Source: Folioceros fuciformis (Eukaryota > Anthocerotophyta > Anthocerotopsida > Anthocerotales). Taken from it: a stretch of 21,691 nt of DNA. The notes beneath the pieces were generated by a model. That model ran no database searches and was not told the origin of the DNA. It saw only the letters and a list, made by a program, of their open reading frames with translations. Numbering within the stretch: position 1 is the stretch's first letter; the number at the start of each line of letters is the position of its first letter. A program made the position numbers and the translations under genes. The stretch lies in NCBI GenBank assembly GCA_049999805.1, contig JBNGIO010006235.1:143103-164793 (forward strand), read 5' to 3'. Positions 10,949 through 21,652 of this stretch are shown in pieces.

Positions 10949-12569
10949 GGCTAGCCCCGACCACCGGCCGGTTGTCGATGGGGCCAACAAGCACACCCTT
11001 CAGCACAGCTCCTTGCTGGGCAAACCTAGAGGTGCTGGTTCCTCCATCGTGGGAGGTGAGAGGCATTTTCTTTCCCCTTCAAAATTATGTACCTTCAAAG
11101 CTGCTGGCTATGGCACAACAACATTTGCGTGCTTCCAAGAAGCGAAGAAGAGTTCCTGAGCCTGGCCGTGGCGAGCACCATACTAACTCGCTGCAGGATC
11201 CTTCAAACGCGCTTCAGGGAAGGCCAGGACAGCAGGGAACAGCTGGGGGTGCCACACTTCAAGGCATCCGACTTCCAACGCGACACAAACTCCTCCTCCT
11301 CCCACACAGTGCGTGTCCCCCCGCCCCCCACTCTCAGCCTTGCCACAAGCACATGAACAAGCCCTGCGTGCGCCTCAGATTTTTCAAATTAGCAAATTCG
11401 AACCATTTTGTCCGGGTTTTGTGCCAGTATTGTATGTGGCTTTCCCTTGCCTTGCCGCCAATCCCGCTGGCCAGCGGGAATGGTTCTTCCAGAATTTGTA
11501 TGGATTTTAAAAGCCTACATACATCCAAGACGTCTAAACGAGTTTAGAAAAGTTAACTTGACAAGTGGTAGGGCCATCAGCAAGTTGTAAGTGACTCGAC
11601 TCGTGAGGGGCACATCAAACATCCAGTTCAGCTCGTCACCTTCCCCGTGGCACACAAAAGTAGACAGTCTCTGGAAGCTACACTCACAACGCCGTTATCC
11701 ATCACACCCACAGCGTGCCTTGCTTGTCGATCATATCGACTTTGTTACCTCCGCCCGATCTTCAAAGACGCTCGAGGGAGCTTTAACTTGCGCTTGCGCA
11801 TCTACAACAAGGAAGGTGGTGTGAGAGAAATCACGTCAAACTCTCTTGTAACGTGTGGACCATCCGTTGGACACTCCGATGCATACAAAACCTGGGAAGA
11901 AGTCTTCGCAGAACGCGAACCTGTCATTTATCTCATCAGAATTCCATTCCACCACGTTCCGCATTCCTGGTGCAACGCCAACTCTCTCAACCTCGCCCAC
12001 GGATCACATGCATCGTTCTCTGCATGCGATATACAAAGGTCAAAATCATTTTCAAGCATACACAATCCACATTGCTCATAGCTATGGTGCCACCCGGTCT
12101 TTCTCTCTCACGAGTGCCTCAAATTTTGCACCACAAGATGATATGGCAAAGAAATCTATCTACAACTATTCAAGAAGTCGACCTCCTCTTCCACTCTGTC
12201 ACGCGCCTCCATTGTGTTGGCCATATCAAGAGATATGCAAGAGGGGAAGACTAGCCCAAGTCTTGGCGTTAGATAGGTCTTGGCAAAGGCCTTGACAAAC
12301 TTACAGAAACCCTTGTCATGATCCATAAATCTTCATTGCTTATCTGGGAAGGTTAAGCAACTTTCAACACTTTGTGTATGTGTCACATGTTCCAAAAGCT
12401 ATCACATATGTGTGAGCACCACCCAAACAAGATTCACCTCTTTGGGCAACAACATCAAGCCATCATAACTGGGCATAACTTCACAACTAAAACACCAAAC
12501 CAACCATGTTCACACTGTAAGTAACCAGGTAATGACCCGTTCCTCCTCCTATCTCTACAAGCTAGTCCA

Positions 12570-12864
12570 TAGCAATGTTAGCTCCTACGCTGCTCCATCA
12601 AAGCTATGCCCTAATTTCTTCTCTGGCCATTACTTTCCTCCTCTCATCCACCCTTGGCCATGCACTCCTTCTTACACTTGCAATTGGCCTAGTTGTTAGT
12701 ATGTTGGACCCACTTTGATCGTGCATGACCGAGTCATAGTCCTGACTAGGGGTACTTCCTTCTTCAGTGATGACCTTTCCTTGTCAGTTCAATGATGACC
12801 TTACCTTGTAAGTCCAACAAATGGCTTGACGTGTAGCAGCGTAGGAGCTTACGCCATATTGCTA
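12570..12864. mobile_element. Candidate small terminal-inverted-repeat (MITE-like) element
   Basis: AGCTCCTACGCTGCT (12580-12594) has a perfect 15-bp inverted copy at 12835-12849. Outside this, TAGCAAT (12570-12576) pairs with ATTGCTA (12858-12864), with a few unmatched bases between the two blocks. The enclosed 295 bp has no coding frame of note and contains a direct repeat of a GATGACCTTxCCTTGT-type sequence (about 12767-12811). I found no convincing target-site duplication, so a decayed element or a simple foldback are both possible. Confidence 0.55.
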
Positions 12865-12991
12865 GGAACAATCAAGAGAGCTGATACATACATAGAATCA
12901 TGGAGAACAGAAGAAACCCAACCTAACTTAGTTATGAGGATTGGACCAAGTTCATACACTAAATGCATACTAGCTTGAAAAGACCCAACCT

Positions 12992-13195
12992 AAGGAATCG
13001 AAATCTCAAATTGAACAATATATTGTACTACACGCAAAACAAAACTGGCATGGTGCTTCTTAGAGACTTGAAATCTTGAATTGAAAGAAGTGGCGTGGTG
13101 TACTAACATTTTGCTTCTCAGATACTTGAAATCTTGAATTGAAAGATGCTACGTACAAACTTGTTGCTTCTCAAAGATTTGACATATTCAATTGA
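12992..13195. repeat. Degenerate tandem repeat, period about 53-58 bp
   Basis: TGCTTCT followed by a GACTTGAAATCTTGAATTG-type segment recurs at 13054, 13112 and about 13165, with a more diverged forerunner at about 12992 (AATCGAAATCTCAAATTGAA). The last copy has drifted (GATTTGACATATTCAATTG). Confidence 0.75.
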
Positions 13196-13261
13196 AAGGG
13201 CTTTGGTGTGCTGCATGAGAAACAAAACTGACATGCTAGTTCCATGACAAAGCTGACACTC

Positions 13262-13500
13262 CGTGTTCCTATGTCAGAAAAGGGTTCGACAAACCTGACA
13301 CTCCAAAAAGGGTTCAGGGTTCCATAAAGTGCTAACGTACTAAAAGGAAAACTGACACGTTCGAAAAGGGTTGGATAAAGTGCTAATGTACTGGAAAAGG
13401 GATCGACCAAGTGTTGATGCAGTGAATGGAAAGATGACAGGCTATGGAATGGAAAAATGATATGTCTGGTTCCATATACAAAGAGTTGGATAAAGTACTA
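13262..13500. repeat. Degenerate short repeats with AAAAGGGTT core
   Basis: The motif AAAAGGGTT or AAAAGGGAT recurs at about 13278, 13306, 13364 and 13395, two of them joined to a TAAAGTGCTAAyGTACT segment (about 13325 and 13376) and others to CTGACACTCC. It looks like an old, shuffled tandem array; no gene is visible in it. Confidence 0.6.
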
Positions 13501-13936
13501 GAGTGCGCAGAATTGGGTAAAGAATGGAGTCTGGCTTTAGTTATGCACATCATCTAGTTAGGTTGGTGTACAATGCTCCGTGGAGAAGGAGTGGAAACCA
13601 AGCGCAAAGGCAGGTAACAATGGGGGCAATAATGTACATTGTGTAGGTATGTACTGTGAGTATCGAGTTACGTTGATTGGGAGGTTTTTCCGGTCCAATT
13701 TCCCTGAGGAAGGGGGCAAAAAGGAAGAAACCGTGAAGCTGCCCTAAGATCTTGTCCAGACCGGGGTTTGCGGTAGTAGGCATTGTGGACTTCTTCTGGC
13801 GGGGTGAGCCTTTGTGGCAGTCACTCAAGATTCAGATCCTTTTGCAGGCCGCAGGGTTTCTGCTGCCTGTGCTCAGCTGTGCTGCGCCTTTGCGAAGCGG
13901 AAGCTGCAGGCGCCTGGCCGCATACGGTGTGGGTGA

Positions 13937-15237
<1,301 letters not shown>

Positions 15238-15761
15238 GTCTTGTGCGAAAGATAGAGGCCCTTCTCCAAGACTCCTTAATAAATATCTCCCGTCGATTTG
15301 AGTCGTTAGAGTCACCTGACTGTACATCTTATTTACGGAGTTTATCCTCACCTTTTAGTGTCGACACTGCTTTGTGTCTTGTTGATCGGAACATGGATTT
15401 TATGAGGTATCCTGGATGGGTAGGGCATTTGGCTTTTTTCTGTGTGTCGCCTATCATCCGCGGTGTACCGAGTCCATGCTACCTACATAGTAGGAGTCCA
15501 GGAAGTACCATCACATTTCGAAATAATTTCGGAAGTGTACGGACGTTCGCCCCGCTCTAGGGCAAATGCCACGACCGTCACATCTCCTGGATCTGGCGGG
15601 AGCGTGTTCTGAGTTCTGGCTCCCTTCGAGTCGGTATTGTTCGCGTTAGCAATTGACTTTTGAGTGTCACTTAAACCAATATCGGATCCAAAAGCTGACT
15701 GAAGAGTTAGGGTTCTCCGCTTAACGCACCATCCCTCGTGTTGTGCTTTCTTTGCTTCACG
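15238..15761 (+). other. ARF 3' UTR and LSm5 promoter region
   Basis: This 524-bp spacer lies between two genes on the same strand. AATAAA at 15278-15283, 41 bp past the ARF stop, may be a poly(A) signal, although it is close to the stop and plant signals are loose. The right-hand end must hold the LSm5 promoter; a telobox lies at 15707. No TATA box is evident. The short open frames on both strands look like chance. Confidence 0.6.
15707..15714 (-). promoter_or_regulatory. Telobox 47 bp upstream of LSm5
   Basis: TTAGGGTT (AACCCTAA on the minus strand) ends 47 bp before the LSm5 ATG. In Arabidopsis this motif is common close to the start sites of genes for translation and RNA handling, which suits LSm5. 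Function here is inferred from position and motif only. Confidence 0.6.
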
Positions 15762-16312
15762 ATGTCGCACAATCCTTCACATCTGATGCCCTCCGGTAAG
15801 ATTGGTGTTGCTTTTTGAATTGCATCTCACAGGGGATGCACATGTCTGTCAATTGGTATGTGATTGTAAGGGGGTGTGTGTGTTTGTCGGACGTTGCAGA
15901 GTTGATCGACAGATGCATAGGATCCAAGATTTGGGTGATAATGAAGGGCGACAAGGAGCTTGTGGGCACGCTGCGAGGGTTTGATGTGTACGTCAACATG
16001 GTGTTGGAGGACGTAACGGAATAGTATGTGAACTTGACGCTCCTCTGCTGCGTCCCTGGCTGGTTGAAGGAAATTCGGAGCTGCAGCTGACTATTTCGTC
16101 TTTGGATTACAGTGAGATCACACCGGAGGGACGTCGGATAACCAAGCTCGATCAGATCCTCCTGAACGGGAACAACATCGCCATCGTGAGTTCTACATTC
16201 CTGTATTTTCTATTCCTGGAAAGAGCGCTAGTTCTGACCTAACCTAGCACAACCTTACATAACCCGTTTGTCTTGTTCGATGTAGCTTGTTCCTGGCAGT
16301 GGACCGGAGTAA
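15762..16312 (+). CDS. LSM5: U6 snRNA-associated Sm-like protein LSm5
   Basis: Subunit of the heptameric LSm rings: LSm2-8 binds the U6 snRNA 3' end in the nucleus and LSm1-7 activates decapping in cytoplasmic mRNA decay. Four coding exons, 15762-15795, 15900-16023, 16113-16185 and 16286-16312, with GT-AG introns of 104, 89 and 100 bp, give 85 aa (plant LSm5 is about 88). The N terminus [20 protein letters not shown] aligns with plant LSm5. The Sm1 motif covers about 14-48 with [13 protein letters not shown] (38-50), and Sm2 is LNGNNIAIL (70-78). The tail ends in GSGPE, slightly shorter than in Arabidopsis. The gene is convergent with the LysM gene; the two stop codons are about 210 bp apart. 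Confidence 0.97.
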
Positions 16313-16524
16313 CAGGAGTGGCTTTCATGAGGACACGCCGCTGCGGCCGTGACCATAATTGGACGCGGAAACGATGTGAGAGTTTGCTAGTAGGCACGCT
16401 GCTTATCCTGATCCGCTATGTGTTCAGTGGATGAGAAATCTCAACTCCTTCGTACCTCTCAATCGTTTCAAACTACCGATTTGATGAAAGTGGTGCACGC
16501 AAAAAAATTGTGTACTTTTATCTG
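16313..16524. other. Short convergent spacer between LSm5 and LysM gene stops
   Basis: Both 3' UTRs must fit in or cross these 212 bp. There is no clear AATAAA on either strand and no other gene. Confidence 0.6.
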
Positions 16525-18932
16525 TCAATTTGGAGAAAATGGTGGTCTTGCGTCCACATGAACGTGTCTTCCATACAACCACTGACCTAAAACGCTAGCA
16601 AAGAAGGCACCACTTAAACCTGCATCAGTAGTTAATCCGAACAGGATGACACCTTCGGATGCAATGACCGATGATGGGGCGTCTCCTGCCGTCAACTGCC
16701 AATCCGAGGCTGTTGAGAGGTTGGCTCCTGCTGCACTCACTTCGTAAAGGGACGTCTTCGGGAAACTAGATGCAAGCTGTAGCAATCACGACAGATGCAT
16801 CAAAGTCAGCCAAGGAGCGGCCTCTACGTTCAAACTAATACGCCGAAAGTTGCACTGCTCACCTCATCCAGTGCGGCCTTTCCGTTGATCCCCGAGACAT
16901 TGGCAACCACTGCTTTCAGTTTTGCACTGCCAACAAGCTGACAGAGACGGAGAGACATTCGTAGAGACACGGCAGTCATTAACCAGAATGCAATCTCAAT
17001 AAAATATACTAAGCAGTGCAGAAAGAAAACTCAATCTGCATGGCTTACTTTACGCTTTAGCCCTTCAGCAGCAGTTTGGACAGCCTGCTGGAGGCCTACG
17101 ACTTGCGCAGCCCAGCCCACCTTGATGGAGTTCTCGGGGGCGGCGAATAGTAGCACAGCAGCCCACTCCCCAAGCGATCCCTCCTTGCTCTCCAAGTTGG
17201 CCAGGCTGAGAAACCCGCCACCACCCAAGGTCATGACTCCCGAGAACGAAGGCAGCTCTTCCGGTAAGAGCTTGGTCAGCAAGGCTGCAGCATCTGCTGC
17301 TTTCACACCTGCATTCAAACGGAGACAGCTTTGCTTAGCTTCAAATGCACGAGGAACGTTGCCTCAGGAAGACGAAATGCCACATCCACTCATTTCAGTT
17401 GAAGCACTATTACCAGCTGGGATACGGCTCTGAGGAGGCCTGCTCAGGGAAAAGACAGACACGATTGCCAAAGGTCGTTTCAACGAGCTCAACGCTGCAC
17501 GGAAAGCAGCTTCGACGGCCTCCTGCTGAGACTTCCCAGTGGCAAACCCATGCCCAACCATAGTCCCATCTGTACCCTGGATGGCAGACTGGATAGTAGA
17601 TGCAACCGACTGGGCAGCACCTTCTAGCTGCTGCAGATACCTGCTCCTGCCAAACCAAAACCCCCGACCCGATCTCCCCGAGAGTTCAGGTTCCACGACC
17701 CGCACCTTCCTCCCTCCCTCCTGCACCGGCTGCTGCCTCCCCTTTGCAACCACCATCCCACATGCAACAACAATGCCGGACAGCAGAGCTGCAGCCTGGA
17801 AGATGGGATCATTTGGAAGCCCTCTCGCAACCCTCCACACGGACGACACCTGCGACGTTTTCTGGATCTCAAACTGAAGACAAAACACCACCAGCACAAA
17901 ATAACATCAGCCAGGCTACCCCTCTGTTCACTGCAACAGAACGGATCTGTGCTATCAAGCAAGACTGGGGGCTGTTTTCTACCTTGAAATGAACAACGAC
18001 TGGCAAGAAAGAGGCCTGAGCAAACGGTCAGAGCAAAGACAGGATCCTTCATTCTGTAGAACCACGGGACGGGACAATTCAGCTACTATGGCCTCAACTT
18101 CACATCATGGTGAGCAAAAGTGGCGACAGGGGCATCAGGCAAGTACATGTGATGGCTCATCTGGAGGCAGCAAAAGAATCTGGCCGACTCGAATCCGGTC
18201 CTCGTAATTCAGCTTGTTCACGGAAATCAACGCCTTGAGCTTCACTCCGTGCCTCGCAGCTATATCCGCAAGATAATCCCCAGGCTGGACCATATACTCC
18301 ACCTTAGCCTCCTCCAAGGGTTCCGAGCCTCGCGATTCGCCAGCCCCTACTCCCCTGCCGTTGATGCTCCCATCCTGGCCTTTTCCCGACGACTCAGCCG
18401 CAAGAAATGCGGCCCCGTCGTCCTGTCCCCGCTTGGCCACATCCAGCTCCGCCTCCGCTTGGGGCTCCGATTCCGCTTCCAGAGACTCCACAATCTCCAC
18501 AGAATGCCGGAGAGGGAGAGCTTCCCGGGGGTCTTCCACAAAGCCTGCTTTCGGCTTGGGTATGAGGATCACCTGCCGGGGAAACACCCGGTCCAGGTTC
18601 ACGCTCGGGTTGAGCGCCTGCAGATCCTGCACACGGACTCCAAGCCTTTCCGCCAGCTCCGACACCCACTCGCCTTCTTTCAGCCGATACTGCTGCGCCT
18701 CCTTCTCAGGCGCCGCCTTTGCCCGTTCCTTCTCCGACGCCCCCTTTCCCTGATCCTTTTCGTTTTGCCATTTCTTGATCCTTCTGACCACCAGCATAGC
18801 CCCCTCGCCTCCTGGCGCGGCTGAGACGCGTCTGGCAGCCACCACCTTGACGAGCGAAGAGGACTGTCCGTTCCGGATGGCTTTCATGCAGCTCGCGCCG
18901 GGGGCTTGCCAGGCCAGCACTGTGGCTTCCAT
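16525..18932 (-). CDS. Plastid-type protein with two LysM motifs, a membrane segment and a FIST-like C-terminal region
   Basis: Six GT-AG exons, all in phase: 18932-18147, 18015-17983, 17873-17414, 17308-17049, 16937-16863, 16776-16525; 621 aa. The start is the first ATG in a frame that is open from about 19019; the N terminus (residues 1-45) is basic, Ser/Ala-rich and transit-like. LysM 1 is at about 82-126 and LysM 2 at about 213-257, separated by an acidic linker. A hydrophobic segment at about 297-316 should span a membrane. The rest (about 375-600) has alternating alpha/beta character, beginning MVGHGFATGKSQQEAVEAAF, with later GVMTLGGGGF, WAAVLLFA, VSGING and VILFGL. This resembles the FIST_N/FIST_C sensory fold, recognised by eye only. 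LysM binds N-acetylglucosamine polymers; ligand and cellular role here are unknown. I do not know a named homologue. Confidence 0.85.
17983..18015 (-). other. 33-bp microexon of the LysM gene
   Basis: The exon encodes ASFLPVVVHFK between CAT|GTACTT (18146) and AAG|GTAGAA (17982), with acceptor GCTCAG|GCC. It is the only way I found to join exon 1 to exon 3 in phase: the alternative acceptor TCTACAG about 30 bases upstream in the transcript gives mismatched phases. It adds a hydrophobic patch before the membrane segment. Confidence 0.65.
18162..18296 (-). other. LysM domain 2
   Basis: Residues 213-257: YMVQPGDYLADIAARHGV, then LISVNKLN and IRVGQILLLPP. It is a closer match to the LysM consensus (VxPGDxLxxIAxxxGV, N, xGQxLxLP) than the first copy. 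Confidence 0.92.
18555..18689 (-). other. LysM domain 1
   Basis: Residues 82-126: YRLKEGEWVSELAERLGV, then LQALNPSV and VFPRQVILIP. It has the typical LysM order: a beta strand with GE/GD, helix LAERLGV, the LNP motif and a closing Gln-x-Leu/Ile-Ile-Pro strand. Confidence 0.85.
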
Positions 18933-19566
18933 GGCCGACAGGCTTGCTCGGCGGAAGCCAGCTCGAATAGCGAGCCGTCGGCTACCTTTGAAAGCGGATG
19001 ACACAAGACGACGCGCCAAACGTGGATTTCAAACCGGCCGCACCCTAAACTGTTAACGATGAAGCATGTAAATGACTCAAGGTGTTACCTTCCAAGGCCA
19101 TGAAGTGTTAACTTCCATCCACAGGAGAGGACAGCGAAGGATAATATTAACAATCACCATATGTCAGACATCCAGCTCTAGTGGGCTCTGAATTGGGAAC
19201 AGGAAGATTAAGCGACCTGAGAGCCTCCTTGTCTGAATGGCAAAATCTAAGTTCTAGGAAGATCTAGGGGCTACAGGATCCCGGACGGATGAGGATGGCC
19301 GCGGCATGGGAAGAATTTTGCAGACAAATTGAGTCCAACAGAGCAATCTTCAACAAGACGGTTTTTTGATACATGTTTTACAATACAATCCCCACATCAG
19401 GAAGGCCCGAAGTAGAACAAGCATCCGTGACTTGAAGACTCTCGGATTAGGCTTCCACGGCATTTGCCTCTGGAAAATTGTATACCAGTTTCGCTGCGGC
19501 ATGTCGGACGGTCAAGTGAGGGAAGGAGAACACAAGAAAGTTGACCAAAAAGAGGAGGAAGGGAGA
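18933..19566. other. LysM gene promoter and TRB 3' flank
   Basis: Both neighbouring genes read leftwards. The left part should contain the LysM 5' UTR and promoter (telobox-like motif at 19043). The right part, up to the gap, is probably TRB 3' UTR. I see no further gene; the frames here are short. Confidence 0.6.
19043..19050 (+). promoter_or_regulatory. Telobox-like motif upstream of the LysM gene
   Basis: CCCTAAAC lies 110 bp upstream of the LysM ATG. It matches a permutation of the plant telomere repeat (ACCCTAAAC in context) but lacks the extra leading A of a full telobox. Confidence 0.4.
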
Positions 19567-19666
19567 NNNNNNNNNNNNNNNNNNNNNNNNNNNNNNNNNN
19601 NNNNNNNNNNNNNNNNNNNNNNNNNNNNNNNNNNNNNNNNNNNNNNNNNNNNNNNNNNNNNNNNNN
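19567..19666. other. Assembly gap of 100 N at the TRB 3' end
   Basis: This is a placeholder-size gap. It follows a low-complexity GC-rich stretch encoding Ala/Glu repeats, which may explain the break in assembly. The TRB stop codon is in the gap or shortly beyond it. Confidence 0.95.
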
Positions 19667-21652
19667 AGGGTGGGCACCTTTCTTCGCTGGTCTGACGGCC
19701 GCTTGGGCAGCTTCTGCTGCAGCTTCGGCAGCTTCTGCCTCTTGCTCTGCAGCCTCAGCCTCTCTGGCGGCCAGCTCCGCTGCGGTCGCTGCAGCCTCTG
19801 CCTCCGCAACCGCCTGGGCAGCTGCTCTAGCAGCTTCCTGCGCATTTTTCATCCTGGCCCGGGCGAGATCAACATTCTTCTGGGCTTTCTTCACGCCGAA
19901 ATTCCCTCGCGCTTTCTTCGTAGCTTCCCGCGGAAATCTGGGGCTGTGTTTCAGCTCTGCGTCCGTATCGTGGCCCCGCATTGGCCGCAGCTTGGCAGGC
20001 TTTGCCCCATTTATTGATGGCGGTGATGTCTCACTGTTGCTGATTTTGTAATTCTGGCGCAACTGCCACAAACACGAGGGAGTTCACAGCATCAACATGT
20101 GCTTCCAACGCCCCCCTACTAAAAACTAGAGGGCACAAGCTCGTACGAAACGGTACCTTCACCAGCTTGCCTTCCGTGCTAAGCTGCTTCAACTTTGCTG
20201 TTAAAAGTCTCCGGAAGTTGGTGGGGACAGGATGATGCTCCTGCACATGAGCAAATACAAATTCATCGGTAAAAACAAGTTTAACACATGTGAAGGATCG
20301 ATCCGCCAGTACGAAATGGCTAGGGGCCAGGGGGAAACAGAGACACAACAGCAAGCATCTTGGACATTTGACGAGTATCTGGGTTAGAATGACGGACAAC
20401 GTTGACGCTGGTGATTGTTGAGCTCTAAGCTCTGGATGCCGGATGAGCGTTGGAGATGAATGTGCTCACCTCAATGTAAGTTGCAATGGCACCGGAGTTT
20501 GACCCGTTCCGATCGTTGGCAACTCTGATGGCCTCCATCACAAACTCATCAAATCTGGAACAATTGAGACACGTTCAATGAAGCTGAAATATTCCAAGTC
20601 AGCAGATGAGGTCCTCCACCACTGCTAGAGGTACTACCTCCATGGCATACTGAGGGGCAAAATAATAATAATAAAATAGTAATAACAGTTAATCCATACC
20701 TTGGTCCAAGGAGTTTCCCGGACATGAACTCAGGGTCTGCCAATATCATAGATTTGCCATCAGCCAATCCATCAGGACTGGCAAGGCCCAGAGGATTAGG
20801 ATCCTCAAGACCAAGGCTGAGCAAATCCGTTGCTGCTGTTATAGCAAGCGGTTTCGATGACCTGTCTCTGGATGCGTGACCATTGGAGCTCACACTCATG
20901 TTCCTCCATTTGTCCTGCGAAAGGAGAACAAAGAGGCAGCCATGTTAACCCATATCCCAGAACCTCCCCGCTGGCTGACATATTGAGGTTCAAGTCCAGC
21001 TCACTCAGAACATTGCCTGCTGACCAGCAACTGCTAGCCTCGTCCACAGATCGTCCAACCTAGACAACATGTTACACAAATTGCCAAGGAAGGAAACCCT
21101 AGATCGTCCATACAGCCAAACCTAAGGCAAGTCCCATCCCGGTGATATGTGGAATCGAGAGCACAAACCTAAGGCTAAGGAGCGACTACAAATATCAAGA
21201 AGCCAGAAGTTAGGGATTGTCATGGCGATGGTGAGTGGGGGAATATTAAAGATTTGGTATACACGCCCTAACTGTCACTCTAACTCCTAGGGAGGGCAGA
21301 GGCGGCACATTCCCGTGGCAGGAGTAGACATCTCCCGGTTTGAAGTGGTGCAACAGCAGCCCTAAGTAGGCCAAATCTTCCAACCTAATTGAGCTTGTGT
21401 GAAGCTGGCAGGCAATCTCGGACCGTGCTGCACATCTAACCCTAAGATTGGAATTGGTGAGGAAGCTGGAAACAGGGCAGGAGCAGGGCGAAGGTATTTC
21501 ACCTTAAGATCGACATTGGAGCGGGAGGTGAGAGAGGGGCCGAATTTGGCGTCTTTTTGTATGTGGCGCCACTTGCCAGGCCCGTACTTCTCCACACCCG
21601 CTCGCAGTGCAGCCTCCTCCTCCGGAGTCCATTTCTGCTTGGGAGCCCCCAT
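19667..21652 (-). CDS. TRB/SMH single-Myb-histone telobox-binding protein (3' end incomplete)
   Basis: Plant TRB proteins bind telomeric DNA and telobox promoters and recruit chromatin modifiers such as PRC2. Exons 21652-21503, 20914-20700, 20554-20470, 20240-20157 and 20062 to the gap, GT-AG and in phase, give 310 residues so far (Arabidopsis TRB1 is about 300). Myb domain: starts [13 protein letters not shown], Trp at 8, 28 and 53, with [14 protein letters not shown], the family's DNA-recognition helix, split by intron 1 after residue 50. H1/H5 domain: about 122-185, from [10 protein letters not shown] through [12 protein letters not shown] to GKLVKLRQNYKI. The C terminus is an Ala/Glu coiled coil ([17 protein letters not shown]). 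The stretch between Myb and H1/H5 is longer and Leu/Asp-rich. Past the gap the frame (SLPPLF...) is unlike the family and probably 3' UTR. Confidence 0.95.
21094..21101 (+). promoter_or_regulatory. Telobox in the middle of TRB intron 1
   Basis: AAACCCTA, an exact match to the classical telo-box core. Confidence 0.5.
21438..21445 (+). promoter_or_regulatory. Telobox near the 5' end of TRB intron 1
   Basis: AACCCTAA (TAACCCTAAG in context), about 60 bp into the intron on the minus strand. Confidence 0.5.

Larger units (their letters stand above)
20915..21502 (-). other. Long first intron of TRB with two teloboxes
   Basis: At 588 bp this is the longest intron in the window. It contains AAACCCTA at 21094-21101 and AACCCTAA at 21438-21445, plus CCTAAG-rich sequence. 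No gene lies in it. Position and motifs suggest autoregulation of the telobox-binding gene; this is inference. Confidence 0.7.

Noticed and set aside
10862-10996. Longer TIC236 N terminus from 10996
   Set aside because: The codon at 10994-10996 is GTG, not ATG, and the frame has a stop just upstream; the first ATG is at 10864.
10897-11547. 216-codon plus-strand open frame next to TIC236
   Set aside because: It is Pro/Ala/Arg-rich with no recognisable domain and lies over the likely TIC236 5' flank; probably chance.
11647-12295. Possible transposon protein in overlapping plus frames
   Set aside because: No reverse transcriptase, integrase, protease or transposase motif could be found in any frame.
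13803-13850. 5' UTR intron of ARF (GTGAGC to TTTTGCAG)
   Set aside because: It would be only about 45 bp, shorter than every other intron in the window, and nothing else supports it.
18135-18146. Short LysM protein ending at the in-frame stop 18135
   Set aside because: A good donor (CAT|GTACTT) precedes the stop, and the downstream exons join in phase into a coherent membrane and FIST-like protein; a short isoform from intron retention remains possible.
18249-18824. 191-codon plus-strand open frame
   Set aside because: It is antisense to the LysM exon 1 and looks like a shadow of that GC-rich coding sequence.
18932-19019. LysM gene start at 19019
   Set aside because: The codon is TTG; the first ATG in the frame is at 18932 and opens a transit-like sequence.
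19397-19566. TRB coding sequence continuing through the gap to 19397
   Set aside because: The sequence beyond the gap lacks the Ala/Glu coiled-coil character and the gap length is arbitrary, so frame continuity means nothing.
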